NCBI GenBank assembly: GCA_031263805.1
Contig: JAISFB010000200.1
Location: 1 to 5,333, forward strand
DNA: 5,333 nt
From: Oscillospiraceae bacterium
GTDB lineage: Bacteria > Bacillota > Clostridia > Oscillospirales > Oscillospiraceae
Direction: 5' to 3'
Part shown: one piece after another, positions 1 through 5,269 of the stretch
Numbering within the stretch: the first letter of the stretch is position 1
Layout of the letters: every line of letters begins with the position of its first letter
Made by a program: the position numbers and the translations under genes
Notes under the pieces: generated by a model
The model's input: only the letters and a program-made list of their open reading frames with translations
Database searches by the model: none
Told to the model about the DNA's origin: nothing

Positions 1-1518
1 TGCGTGAAGGAAGCGCGCGTCGAGGCCGTGATGGGCGCGTACAACCGCACGCTCGGCGAGCCGTGCTGCGCGTCGGGGCTGCTGCTCGCGGATATACTGC
101 GCGGCGAGTGGGGCTTCGACGGGCACGTGGTCTCCGACTGCTGGGCGCTGCGCGATATCCACGAGCACCACAAGGTGACGAATACGGCGGAGGAATCCGC
201 CGCGCTCGCGATAAAAGCCGGCTGCGACCTCAACTGCGGCAGCGTCTACTCGTCCCTCATGGACGCGCATGACGCGGGGCTTGTAACAGACGAGGAGATC
301 CGCCGCGCGGCCGTGAGGCTCATGACGACGCGCTTCAAGCTCGGCATGCTCGGCGGCGAGGGCAGCGAATTTGACGGCATCCCGTTCGACGCCATAGACT
401 GCCCCGAGCACAGGGCGCTGAACGTCCGCGCCGCCGAGGAGAGCGCCGTGCTGCTGAAAAACGACGGCCTGCTGCCCCTGTCTGTCGAGAATTTCGCGCG
501 CATAGCCGTAATAGGCCCGAACGCGGACTCCCGCATGGCGCTCAAGGGCAACTACTACGGCACGGGTGCGCAGTATATTACCATCGCCGAGGGGATACGC
601 GATTATTGCGGAGATCGGGCGCGCGTATACTACGCCGAGGGCTCAAAGCTCGCCGCGCCCTCGTCTGATTTCATCTCACTCCCGAACGACCTTCTCGCGG
701 AGGCTGTCGCCACGGCGAAAAACTGCGACCTGACAGTCCTTGTCCTCGGGCTCGACGAGACCATAGAGGGCGAGGAGATGATGATGGGCAGCTTCGGCAA
801 CGGCTTCGAGGGCGACAAGGCCGATTTAAGCCTGCCCGAATGCCAGACCGAGCTGCTGCGCGCCGTCATAGCGACGGGGCGGCCCATAGCCCTCATTTTG
901 GCGGCGGGAAGCGCCATAGACCTGCGCGAGGCCCACGCCGCCCCGAACGTGCGAGCGATACTGGACGCGTGGTATCCCGGCGCGCTCGGCGGCGCGGCAG
1001 TTGCGCGGCTGCTGTTCGGCGAGGTATCCCCCTGCGGCAAGCTGCCCGTGACATTCTACAACTCGTGCGACGATCTGCCCGCGTTCGAGGACTATTCAAT
1101 GGAAAACCGCACTTATCGCTATTTCAAGGGCGACGTGCTCTACCCGTTCGGATATGGCCTCACATACGGCGACGTGTACGTCGAGACCGCGTCGTATGAC
1201 TACGAGCGCAAAACCGTGATCGCGACCGTCAGAAACGTCGGCGCCGTGAGCACAAAAGACGTAATACAAGTGTATATCAAAGCCGACTCGCCCTTCGCCC
1301 CGGCGAATCCGCGCCTGTGCGCGTTCGTGAAAATACCGATGCTCCCCGGCGAGACGAGAATACTGCGCATCCCGCTTCCCGACGACGCTTTCACCGTAGT
1401 AAACGACGACGGCGAACGCATCCCCGCCCGCTACTGCACGCTGCACGTCGGCACAAATCAGCCCGGCGCCCGCGCAGCGGAGCTGACGGGCCGCGAAAGC
1501 GTGAGGGTGTCGGTTTAG
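1..1518 (+). CDS. GH3 family beta-xylosidase/beta-glucosidase, 3' part (5'-truncated by window)
   Basis: The reading frame is open from the first base (TGC codon) to TAG at 1516-1518, giving 505 residues; the GTG at 4 is an internal valine, not a start. Related GH3 enzymes are about 700 residues, so roughly 200 N-terminal residues are probably missing. Numbering from the first visible codon, the end of the (beta/alpha)8 barrel holds GHVVSDCWALRD, with D46 (136-138) as the expected catalytic nucleophile, followed by AGCDLNCG. The GH3 C-terminal domain begins near residue 141 (NVRAAEESAVLLKNDG). The segment LDETIEGEE (251-259), followed by GDKADLSLPE, is where this family carries its acid/base glutamate, so E256 or E258 is the candidate. 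YPFGYGLTY (381-389) leads into a fibronectin III-like domain (about 391-500). The family removes terminal beta-linked xylose or glucose from oligosaccharides. SDCWA and HEHH favour the xylosidase-like subgroup, and a xylA-like gene nearby agrees, but the substrate is inferred. Cellular location cannot be judged without the N-terminus. Confidence 0.93.
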   Translation, partial: CVKEARVEAVMGAYNRTLGEPCCASGLLLADILRGEWGFDGHVVSDCWALRDIHEHHKVTNTAEESAALAIKAGCDLNCGSVYSSLMDAHDAGLVTDEEIRRAAVRLMTTRFKLGMLGGEGSEFDGIPFDAIDCPEHRALNVRAAEESAVLLKNDGLLPLSVENFARIAVIGPNADSRMALKGNYYGTGAQYITIAEGIRDYCGDRARVYYAEGSKLAAPSSDFISLPNDLLAEAVATAKNCDLTVLVLGLDETIEGEEMMMGSFGNGFEGDKADLSLPECQTELLRAVIATGRPIALILAAGSAIDLREAHAAPNVRAILDAWYPGALGGAAVARLLFGEVSPCGKLPVTFYNSCDDLPAFEDYSMENRTYRYFKGDVLYPFGYGLTYGDVYVETASYDYERKTVIATVRNVGAVSTKDVIQVYIKADSPFAPANPRLCAFVKIPMLPGETRILRIPLPDDAFTVVNDDGERIPARYCTLHVGTNQPGARAAELTGRESVRVSV

Positions 1519-1539
1519 TGTCGTTGGCGGCGTTATTCT
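1519..1539. other. Convergent intergenic gap without visible terminator
   Basis: Only 21 bp separate the TAG of the GH3 gene from the TGA (complement of 1540-1542) of the surface-protein gene, and the two are transcribed toward each other. A T-run at 1555-1560 lies downstream of the GH3 gene, but no GC-rich stem precedes it. I see no intrinsic terminator for either gene here, so the two transcripts may overlap in antisense. Confidence 0.6.
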
Positions 1540-3453
1540 TCAGCGCGCGGCGGATTTTTTGTGCGTGATCAGCAGCGCGGCGACGCCGCAGGCGGACAGC
1601 GCGAACAGGATCGCGAGAATCGTGATATTCGACGAGTCGCCTGTTGCGGGATTCGTGTTGCCGCCTGTGGGCGAAGGCGCGTCGGGGATGGACTCGCCGG
1701 GTGTACCGGGTGCGCCTGGGGTGGTCGCACCTGATTGGGGATTGCCCGGTCCGGACGGCGTCTCGGGAGTATCCGTTGGTGTTCCGGGCGGTGTATCGGA
1801 GGGCGGCGCGTCGGGCGGCGTCTGTGTGCCCTCGGGCGGCGGCGTCTCTTCCCCCTCCGGCGGGGGCGCGTCGAATTCCTGCGGGGGCGGGGCGAGCTTA
1901 TTTGTAAATGTCAATGATAAGCTGTTCATCGGCGCGTCCCCTAAAGTCACGGACGCGGCGCGGCTCTCCGCAGGCTGCGACGACGCGCCGGCCTGCGTGA
2001 CGACGCTCGTAGGCACGTCAAAGCCGTCGATGCGCAGCTCCGTGACGATATAGCCGCCGAACAGCAGATTGCCTATTGTGACGCTCTCGCCGCGCGACAG
2101 CCGGAAAATGCCGTCGCTGCCGGTACCGTTTACTATGGCGCCCGCGCCGATCGTTGTCGAGCCCAAGCTTACGGGCACGCCGCCGTTGTCTGTCAACCGG
2201 AACAGGGCGGGCGCGTCTGACGGATCGGAATCCGCCGATTTTGTAACGGTGAGCGAACCCGTCACATCGTGCAACGGCAGCCGTGCCGAGGAGTACACCG
2301 TGATGTTCCCGCTCGTGCTGCCGATGAACGCCTGCACGGCGTTCCAGTCCTGCGAGCCGTCCGGATTCTGGTGCACGAGCACTACAGGCGTCGCCGAGGC
2401 ATACACGCTGCCTCGCCCGAACGCGGTCAGCGTTATATTCTCACGGAGAGGCGCGGCCGACGTCGCGTGGATATAGAAGGGGTTCTCGTTGGCCTCTGTG
2501 CTCACATAGACGCCGGGGCCGACGTCAGACGTGCCGTATATTTGCGTATCGCCCGGTATCGGAGTCCCCGCGGCGTCCGAGCAGAACACGATCCCGATTC
2601 CGCCGCCGCCGTCCACGCCGAGCGCTACCTTGTCCGTTACCGTGCCGCCGGAGCTGCGGACATAGTACGGACCGCGGTAATACCCGCCGCTGCCGTCAGT
2701 CTTAGTCACTCCGGAAGACGCGATAAACGATTCGTCGATGGACAGCTCGATGGAAGGCGCGTACTGCCCCGGGTCTGCCGCGTGCGCGTCGGCGTCGGCG
2801 ACAAGCGCCGCCATGAGCGCCGCGAACTGCCTGTGCTTGATACCGGAGGGGCTTTCCGGATTGCCTTGGCTCTCAATGAGAAAATTCGTGCTGAGGAACA
2901 TGACCGACGGGTTCGTATAGTGCCAGACCGCGGCTTTTGTCGCCATCACGGCGACGTCGTATGTAATGGGAGGAAGCAGCCCTATGCCGTCGGACAGAGC
3001 AGGGTACATCGCGTTGAGCGAGACGAGGCTGCTGTCGTCCGAGTAGCCGTTTAATACTAACCACGTCAGTTCGTTCCAGTGCCCGTGCAGAATGTCCGGC
3101 AGATTGTCAGGCGAGACGGCGACGTAGTCCTCGACCGTGTCGGTCGTAATACCGCCCGGCCATGTAGTGGCCGCGTAGGAATGGAACGGCACGCCCGCAT
3201 CGGCGCAATATAGCTGCAGCACCGAGGCGCCGCCGCTGGACATCGCGCCTCCGAGCGGCACGTCACCCGTCGTGGACAGCCATTCGTCCGCGCCGGGGTG
3301 GATGTATTTGAGCTGGATATTGTCGTCGTAACGCAAGACGACTGTGTAAGTGTTTGCGTCCGGATTCTCTTCGGCGCTTGCCGACAACGCCGGCAAAACC
3401 GACGCTGCCACGGCTATCGCGATAGCCGCGGCAAGAATTTTTCGTTTCGACAT
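1540..3453 (-). CDS. Sortase-anchored thioester-domain (TED/TQxA-like) surface protein with Cna-B domain
   Basis: This is a complete 637-residue gene with an ATG start 8 nt after AAAGGAG. An N-terminal signal peptide (MSKRKI, then a hydrophobic run) has a probable cleavage site after ASA (A27). Residues about 35-230 resemble the thioester domain of Gram-positive adhesins: LYCADAGVPF holds C83 and ATKAAVWHYT matches the TQxAxW block, except that lysine 173 stands where glutamine is expected. Residues about 232-395 form a beta-rich middle domain (YYRGPYYV near 258, VVLVHQNPDG near 357) of a type often found with TEDs. Residues about 398-519 form a Cna-B/SpaA-like domain with K405 (LTVTK), E472 (YIVTE) and N518 (LTFTN), the usual isopeptide-bond triad. 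A Pro-rich spacer (521-600, 26 Pro of 80) leads to NPATGD (601-606), a membrane segment (about 609-629) and the tail HKKSAAR. Known TEDs bind host surfaces covalently through a Cys-Gln thioester; here that chemistry is doubtful. The role is probably an adhesin or wall-surface protein of unknown ligand. It is monocistronic with its own promoter. Confidence 0.9.
   Translation of the reverse strand: MSKRKILAAAIAIAVAASVLPALSASAEENPDANTYTVVLRYDDNIQLKYIHPGADEWLSTTGDVPLGGAMSSGGASVLQLYCADAGVPFHSYAATTWPGGITTDTVEDYVAVSPDNLPDILHGHWNELTWLVLNGYSDDSSLVSLNAMYPALSDGIGLLPPITYDVAVMATKAAVWHYTNPSVMFLSTNFLIESQGNPESPSGIKHRQFAALMAALVADADAHAADPGQYAPSIELSIDESFIASSGVTKTDGSGGYYRGPYYVRSSGGTVTDKVALGVDGGGGIGIVFCSDAAGTPIPGDTQIYGTSDVGPGVYVSTEANENPFYIHATSAAPLRENITLTAFGRGSVYASATPVVLVHQNPDGSQDWNAVQAFIGSTSGNITVYSSARLPLHDVTGSLTVTKSADSDPSDAPALFRLTDNGGVPVSLGSTTIGAGAIVNGTGSDGIFRLSRGESVTIGNLLFGGYIVTELRIDGFDVPTSVVTQAGASSQPAESRAASVTLGDAPMNSLSLTFTNKLAPPPQEFDAPPPEGEETPPPEGTQTPPDAPPSDTPPGTPTDTPETPSGPGNPQSGATTPGAPGTPGESIPDAPSPTGGNTNPATGDSSNITILAILFALSACGVAALLITHKKSAAR
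1543..1653 (-). other. Cell-wall sorting signal (NPATG, membrane helix, basic tail)
   Basis: This region codes residues 601-637 of the surface protein. NPATGD replaces the textbook LPxTG. It is followed by a hydrophobic segment (ILAILFALSACGVAALL) and a short basic tail with two lysines and a terminal arginine, the classic three-part sortase signal. NPxTG variants are read by class B-like or other non-class-A sortases in some clostridia. Which sortase acts here cannot be told because none is encoded in the window. Confidence 0.85.
1654..1893 (-). other. Proline/threonine/glycine-rich wall-spanning spacer
   Basis: This region codes residues 521-600 of the surface protein: 26 prolines in 80 residues, with irregular PPP, TPP, GTP and DTP units. 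Such low-complexity stretches normally thread a sortase-anchored protein through the peptidoglycan. The DNA is correspondingly G-rich on the plus strand, with G-runs such as GGGGGCGGGG near 1883-1892, and could be length-variable between strains. The plus-strand open frames across it are composition artefacts. Confidence 0.8.
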
Positions 3454-3461
3454 ACGGAGGA

Positions 3462-3468
3462 CTCCTTT
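3462..3468 (-). promoter_or_regulatory. Ribosome binding site of the surface-protein gene
   Basis: The minus strand reads AAAGGAG, 8 nt before the ATG (complement of 3451-3453). This strong Shine-Dalgarno match fixes the start just ahead of the signal peptide. Confidence 0.88.
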
Positions 3469-3512
3469 GTTTACTTATTCAGACAAAATGTGGGCTTTTG
3501 CGACTAAAATGC

Positions 3513-3541
3513 ATATTACACCTTTTCGCGCGGCGTGTCAA
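3513..3541 (-). promoter_or_regulatory. Sigma-A-type promoter of the surface-protein gene
   Basis: The minus strand carries TTGACA (complement of 3536-3541), a 17-bp spacer and TAATAT (complement of 3513-3518). The -35 is perfect and the -10 is close to consensus. Transcription would start near 3506, leaving an untranslated leader of about 52 nt that ends in the AAAGGAG site. This suggests a strong promoter, possibly held in check by the dyads that overlap or adjoin it. Confidence 0.8.
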
Positions 3542-3579
3542 TACTTTACATTGCTTTGTAATAAACAACATCGAAAAGG
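3521..3579. repeat. 8-bp perfect inverted repeat flanking the -35 element
   Basis: CCTTTTCG (3521-3528) and CGAAAAGG (3572-3579) are exact inverted copies, 43 bp apart. The first arm lies in the spacer of the surface-gene promoter and the second about 30 bp upstream of its -35 element. It could be a two-site operator, or an RNA stem at the end of the AlbA_2-gene transcript. No clean T-tract follows, so it is not a convincing terminator. Confidence 0.4.
3546..3561. promoter_or_regulatory. Possible operator dyad upstream of the surface-gene -35
   Basis: The sequence TTACATTGCTTTGTAA has 5-bp inverted arms (TTACA/TGTAA) around a 6-bp centre and lies 4 bp upstream of the -35 hexamer. Its size and place would suit a dimeric regulator, but arms this short also occur by chance in A/T-rich DNA. 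Confidence 0.25.
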
Positions 3580-3632
3580 GGAAGTCGAGCCTCCGGGCCA
3601 AGCCGGTTGAGCGTGAGCATTATTGCGCATCC

Positions 3633-5075
3633 TTAGTCGGTGTGCACAGGCTTCACGATCCAATGACCGGCTCTCCTGGAACCTATCCGGGCAATAACGC
3701 CCGTTTCCTGTAAATGTGCCATATCCATTTTAACGCTTCGAAGCGATTTTCCAATAGCTGTCGCAATCACACTTTGGGTCGCCATCGGATTTTCCGCAAT
3801 ATATTCAATAATCGCTTTTTCGGATAAAGTGCAATTCAAAGTGCAATTTTTGCCCTTTGAAGTTGTGCGTTGCACTTTATCTGTTTCGGCGTCAAACGAA
3901 TAGCTGTCGTCAAGCGGTACGATTATTCTAAACACGTCGCCGTCGATCAATTCCGGGTCTCGGCCGGAGTAGCGGCGCCCGTATTTGTACAAATTCCTCA
4001 CGCCGGAACCGAGCTCGTCCGCAAGTCCGATGTTGCGGAAAAATGCTGCGATAATCGGATTCTTGGGATTCGGTTCGAAGTTGTCCGGCGTGACCGGTTC
4101 TCCCGTCACGGCGCGATTGGCATTCTCTGTGTACATTCTGTCTTTTTCAATAACGAACTTGGCGAAATACGGCGCGGTAAACTCGCGGTGCATCAGTGTG
4201 TTGACAAGCATTTCGCGGGCTATCGCCCCGCTTAAGCTGATACGGGCGTCACCCTCTAAATAAAACTTATCCAAAAGGTGCTTTTCGGCAAAACCCATAA
4301 GCCGCTCGTAGCTCTCAATAAGGTTGGTTTGGACAATCAGGCGGTCATCGTATCGGTCGCGATTTACCTTGCGGACGATCGCGTCCGTGCGGTACGCAGG
4401 TGCGACATTGAGAATTATGTCGTCGCGCCCGAGCAACATGACCGCCGCGAGATTGTATCCACACTCGCCCGTTGACTTATCTTCTCCGTATAATCCCGCG
4501 CTTTTCAACAATTCCGTGTCAGGCATATCTTTCCACGGGTGGATACCGTTATGGCGGTTTGCCGCCATAATTCGAATACGCGGAAGCAAATCCAACCGCA
4601 AGTCGCTATCACGTACATACGGAAACACCTTCTTCTCAGTATATATGCTCCGTTTGCGGATATACATCGCCGCGATTTGACTTGTCGCGGTCACTTTTAC
4701 GTCGGAGTCGTTAATTCGGTCATATACGATGCGCCTGTGGGTATGAACCTCCGATGATGGAGGGACACGTATATGAATAAGCGTTTTGCCCTCATATTCA
4801 AAAATCATTGGAGAGAGGGATGCGGTCGGAGAAAATACATCCGGGTTGCTTATCACTGAGATGAAGTTTTTGATCATATCCGGCGCGGCCCTCGCAGGCA
4901 CACCAACAACGGCGCCGCTGTCCTCTACGCCGAGATAGATATCTCCGCCAAAACGATTCAGAAACGAACACACAGTCTGATAGACATCGGATTCAATTTT
5001 ATTTCCACACCGCTTGAACTCGACCGTGACGGTTTCACCGACAGTGAATACGGTTTTCATTTTTTCTGTTGTCAC
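3633..5075 (-). CDS. AlbA_2 (Schlafen-like) / GHKL ATPase-like / winged-helix putative transcriptional regulator
   Basis: This is a complete 480-residue gene. The start is GTG (complement of 5073-5075), chosen because AAAGGAG lies 10 nt upstream; the next in-frame ATG, codon 6, is 25 nt from that site. Residues about 12-140 form an AlbA_2 domain: VEFKR (18-22) and NRFGGDIYLGVEDSG (40-54). Residues about 180-220 carry the family's DTELLKSAGLY...NLAAVMLLGRD block. Residues about 280-390 match the HATPase_c_4 (GHKL-like) domain: REMLVNTLMHREF (287-299) holds the E/N box, and NPIIAAFFRNIGLADELGSG (339-358) the glycine motif. A linker with NCTLNCTL (410-417) joins a C-terminal winged helix (about 418-476; ATQSVIATAIGKSLRSVKMD is the helix-turn-helix). 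This architecture (COG2865 type) is widespread and usually annotated as a putative regulator; its ligand and targets are generally unknown. It faces a xylA-like gene across shared regulatory DNA, so it could control that gene or itself. Its GC content is lower than its neighbours', which suggests transfer. Confidence 0.9.
   Translation of the reverse strand: MTTEKMKTVFTVGETVTVEFKRCGNKIESDVYQTVCSFLNRFGGDIYLGVEDSGAVVGVPARAAPDMIKNFISVISNPDVFSPTASLSPMIFEYEGKTLIHIRVPPSSEVHTHRRIVYDRINDSDVKVTATSQIAAMYIRKRSIYTEKKVFPYVRDSDLRLDLLPRIRIMAANRHNGIHPWKDMPDTELLKSAGLYGEDKSTGECGYNLAAVMLLGRDDIILNVAPAYRTDAIVRKVNRDRYDDRLIVQTNLIESYERLMGFAEKHLLDKFYLEGDARISLSGAIAREMLVNTLMHREFTAPYFAKFVIEKDRMYTENANRAVTGEPVTPDNFEPNPKNPIIAAFFRNIGLADELGSGVRNLYKYGRRYSGRDPELIDGDVFRIIVPLDDSYSFDAETDKVQRTTSKGKNCTLNCTLSEKAIIEYIAENPMATQSVIATAIGKSLRSVKMDMAHLQETGVIARIGSRRAGHWIVKPVHTD
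3823..3881. repeat. Direct and inverted 12-bp repeats inside the AlbA_2-gene linker
   Basis: GATAAAGTGCAA (3823-3834) and TTGCACTTTATC (3870-3881) are a perfect 12-bp inverted repeat. Between them lies a tandem copy of AAAGTGCAATT: the 12-bp unit at 3826-3837 is repeated at 3838-3849 with one change. In the protein the tandem gives NCTL-NCTL and the inverted arm gives DKVQ, in the linker before the winged helix. The unit is four codons long, so copy number can change without a frameshift. Confidence 0.75.
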
Positions 5076-5085
5076 GGATCAGAAG

Positions 5086-5092
5086 CTCCTTT
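5086..5092 (-). promoter_or_regulatory. Ribosome binding site that decides the GTG start of the AlbA_2 gene
   Basis: The minus strand reads AAAGGAG, 10 nt before GTG (complement of 5073-5075). The nearest in-frame ATG is five codons further in and too far away, so the GTG start is preferred. Confidence 0.75.
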
Positions 5093-5115
5093 CGGCTCTA
5101 TATCAGCATACCATT

Positions 5116-5143
5116 ATTATATTTGAGTTCACGAAAAAGTCAA
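5116..5143 (-). promoter_or_regulatory. Sigma-A-type promoter of the AlbA_2 gene
   Basis: The minus strand carries TTGACT (complement of 5138-5143), a 16-bp spacer and a perfect TATAAT (complement of 5116-5121). The expected start of transcription is near 5109, giving a leader of about 34 nt. Its -35 element is only 31 bp from the -35 of the divergent plus-strand promoter, so one bound regulator could affect both. Confidence 0.75.
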
Positions 5144-5174
5144 GAAAGATTTCCGCTGCGAACATTTTTGAAAA

Positions 5175-5203
5175 TTGCAAATGCGCCGCGCAATGTGTAT
5201 AAT
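5175..5203 (+). promoter_or_regulatory. Sigma-A-type promoter of the xylA-like gene
   Basis: TTGCAA (5175-5180), a 17-bp spacer and a perfect TATAAT (5198-5203). A/T-rich DNA (ATTTTTGAAAAT, 5164-5175) lies just upstream and could serve as an UP element. Transcription would start near 5210, leaving a leader of about 60 nt before the ATG at 5270. Confidence 0.75.
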
Positions 5204-5215
5204 GAACGCATTGCG
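5189..5215. promoter_or_regulatory. Candidate operator: 7-bp inverted repeat across the -10 element
   Basis: CGCAATG (5189-5195) and CATTGCG (5209-5215) are perfect inverted arms, 13 bp apart, centred on the TATAAT of the xylA-like promoter. Further ATTGC half-sites occur at 5174-5178, next to the -35 element, and at 5251-5255, just before the ribosome binding site. A protein bound here would block RNA polymerase, the usual layout for a repressor of a sugar-use gene. The regulator is unknown. Confidence 0.45.
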
Positions 5216-5221
5216 ATAGAC

Positions 5222-5235
5222 TCACAGCGCTCTCA
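5222..5235 (+). promoter_or_regulatory. cre-like site (CcpA catabolite control candidate)
   Basis: TCACAGCGCTCTCA matches the cre pattern TGWNANCGNTNWCA at every defined position but the second (C for G). It lies about 12-25 nt downstream of the predicted start of transcription, where CcpA roadblocks often sit in Bacillota sugar-use genes. CcpA itself is not in the window, so this rests on pattern and position. Confidence 0.45.
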
Positions 5236-5255
5236 AACGAAATAAAATTTATTGC

Positions 5256-5260
5256 AGGAG
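5256..5260 (+). promoter_or_regulatory. Ribosome binding site of the xylA-like gene
   Basis: AGGAG with 9 nt to the ATG at 5270. An in-frame TGA at 5261-5263 immediately upstream rules out an earlier start in this frame. Confidence 0.85.
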
Positions 5261-5269
5261 TGATACTTA

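Noticed and set aside
630..1040. Minus-strand 136-codon open frame within the GH3 gene
   Set aside because: It is Ser/Arg/Ala-rich with no motif, and lies wholly inside the GH3 catalytic C-terminal domain.
1879..1893. Possible G-quadruplex in the G-rich plus strand of the Pro-rich spacer
   Set aside because: G-runs are explained by proline codons (CCN) on the coding strand, and four evenly spaced runs are not clearly present.
1559..2053. Plus-strand 164-codon open frame, Gly/Val/Ser-rich
   Set aside because: It is the antisense of the Pro/Thr/Gly-rich spacer and C-terminus of the surface protein; the low-complexity product is a composition artefact and it has no ribosome binding site of note.
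2269..3054. Plus-strand 261-codon open frame rich in Arg, Ala and Val
   Set aside because: It lies opposite the surface-protein gene in high-GC DNA, which suppresses stop codons. The product has no recognisable domain, while the minus frame has a full domain series, signal peptide and promoter.
3298..3610. Small plus-strand frames over the signal-peptide and promoter region of the surface gene
   Set aside because: They run through the promoter and leader of the minus-strand gene, with no supporting ribosome binding site or recognisable product.
3584..3612. Possible terminator of the AlbA_2 gene (CCGG-N6-CCGG followed by a short T-run on the minus strand)
   Set aside because: The stem is only 4 bp and the T-run (CCCCTTTT) is separated from it and short; not enough to call a terminator.
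3870..4235. Plus-strand 121-codon open frame opposite the AlbA_2 gene
   Set aside because: It is antisense to clear ATPase-like motifs (REMLVNTLMHREF, ELGSG) and has no domain or promoter signal of its own.
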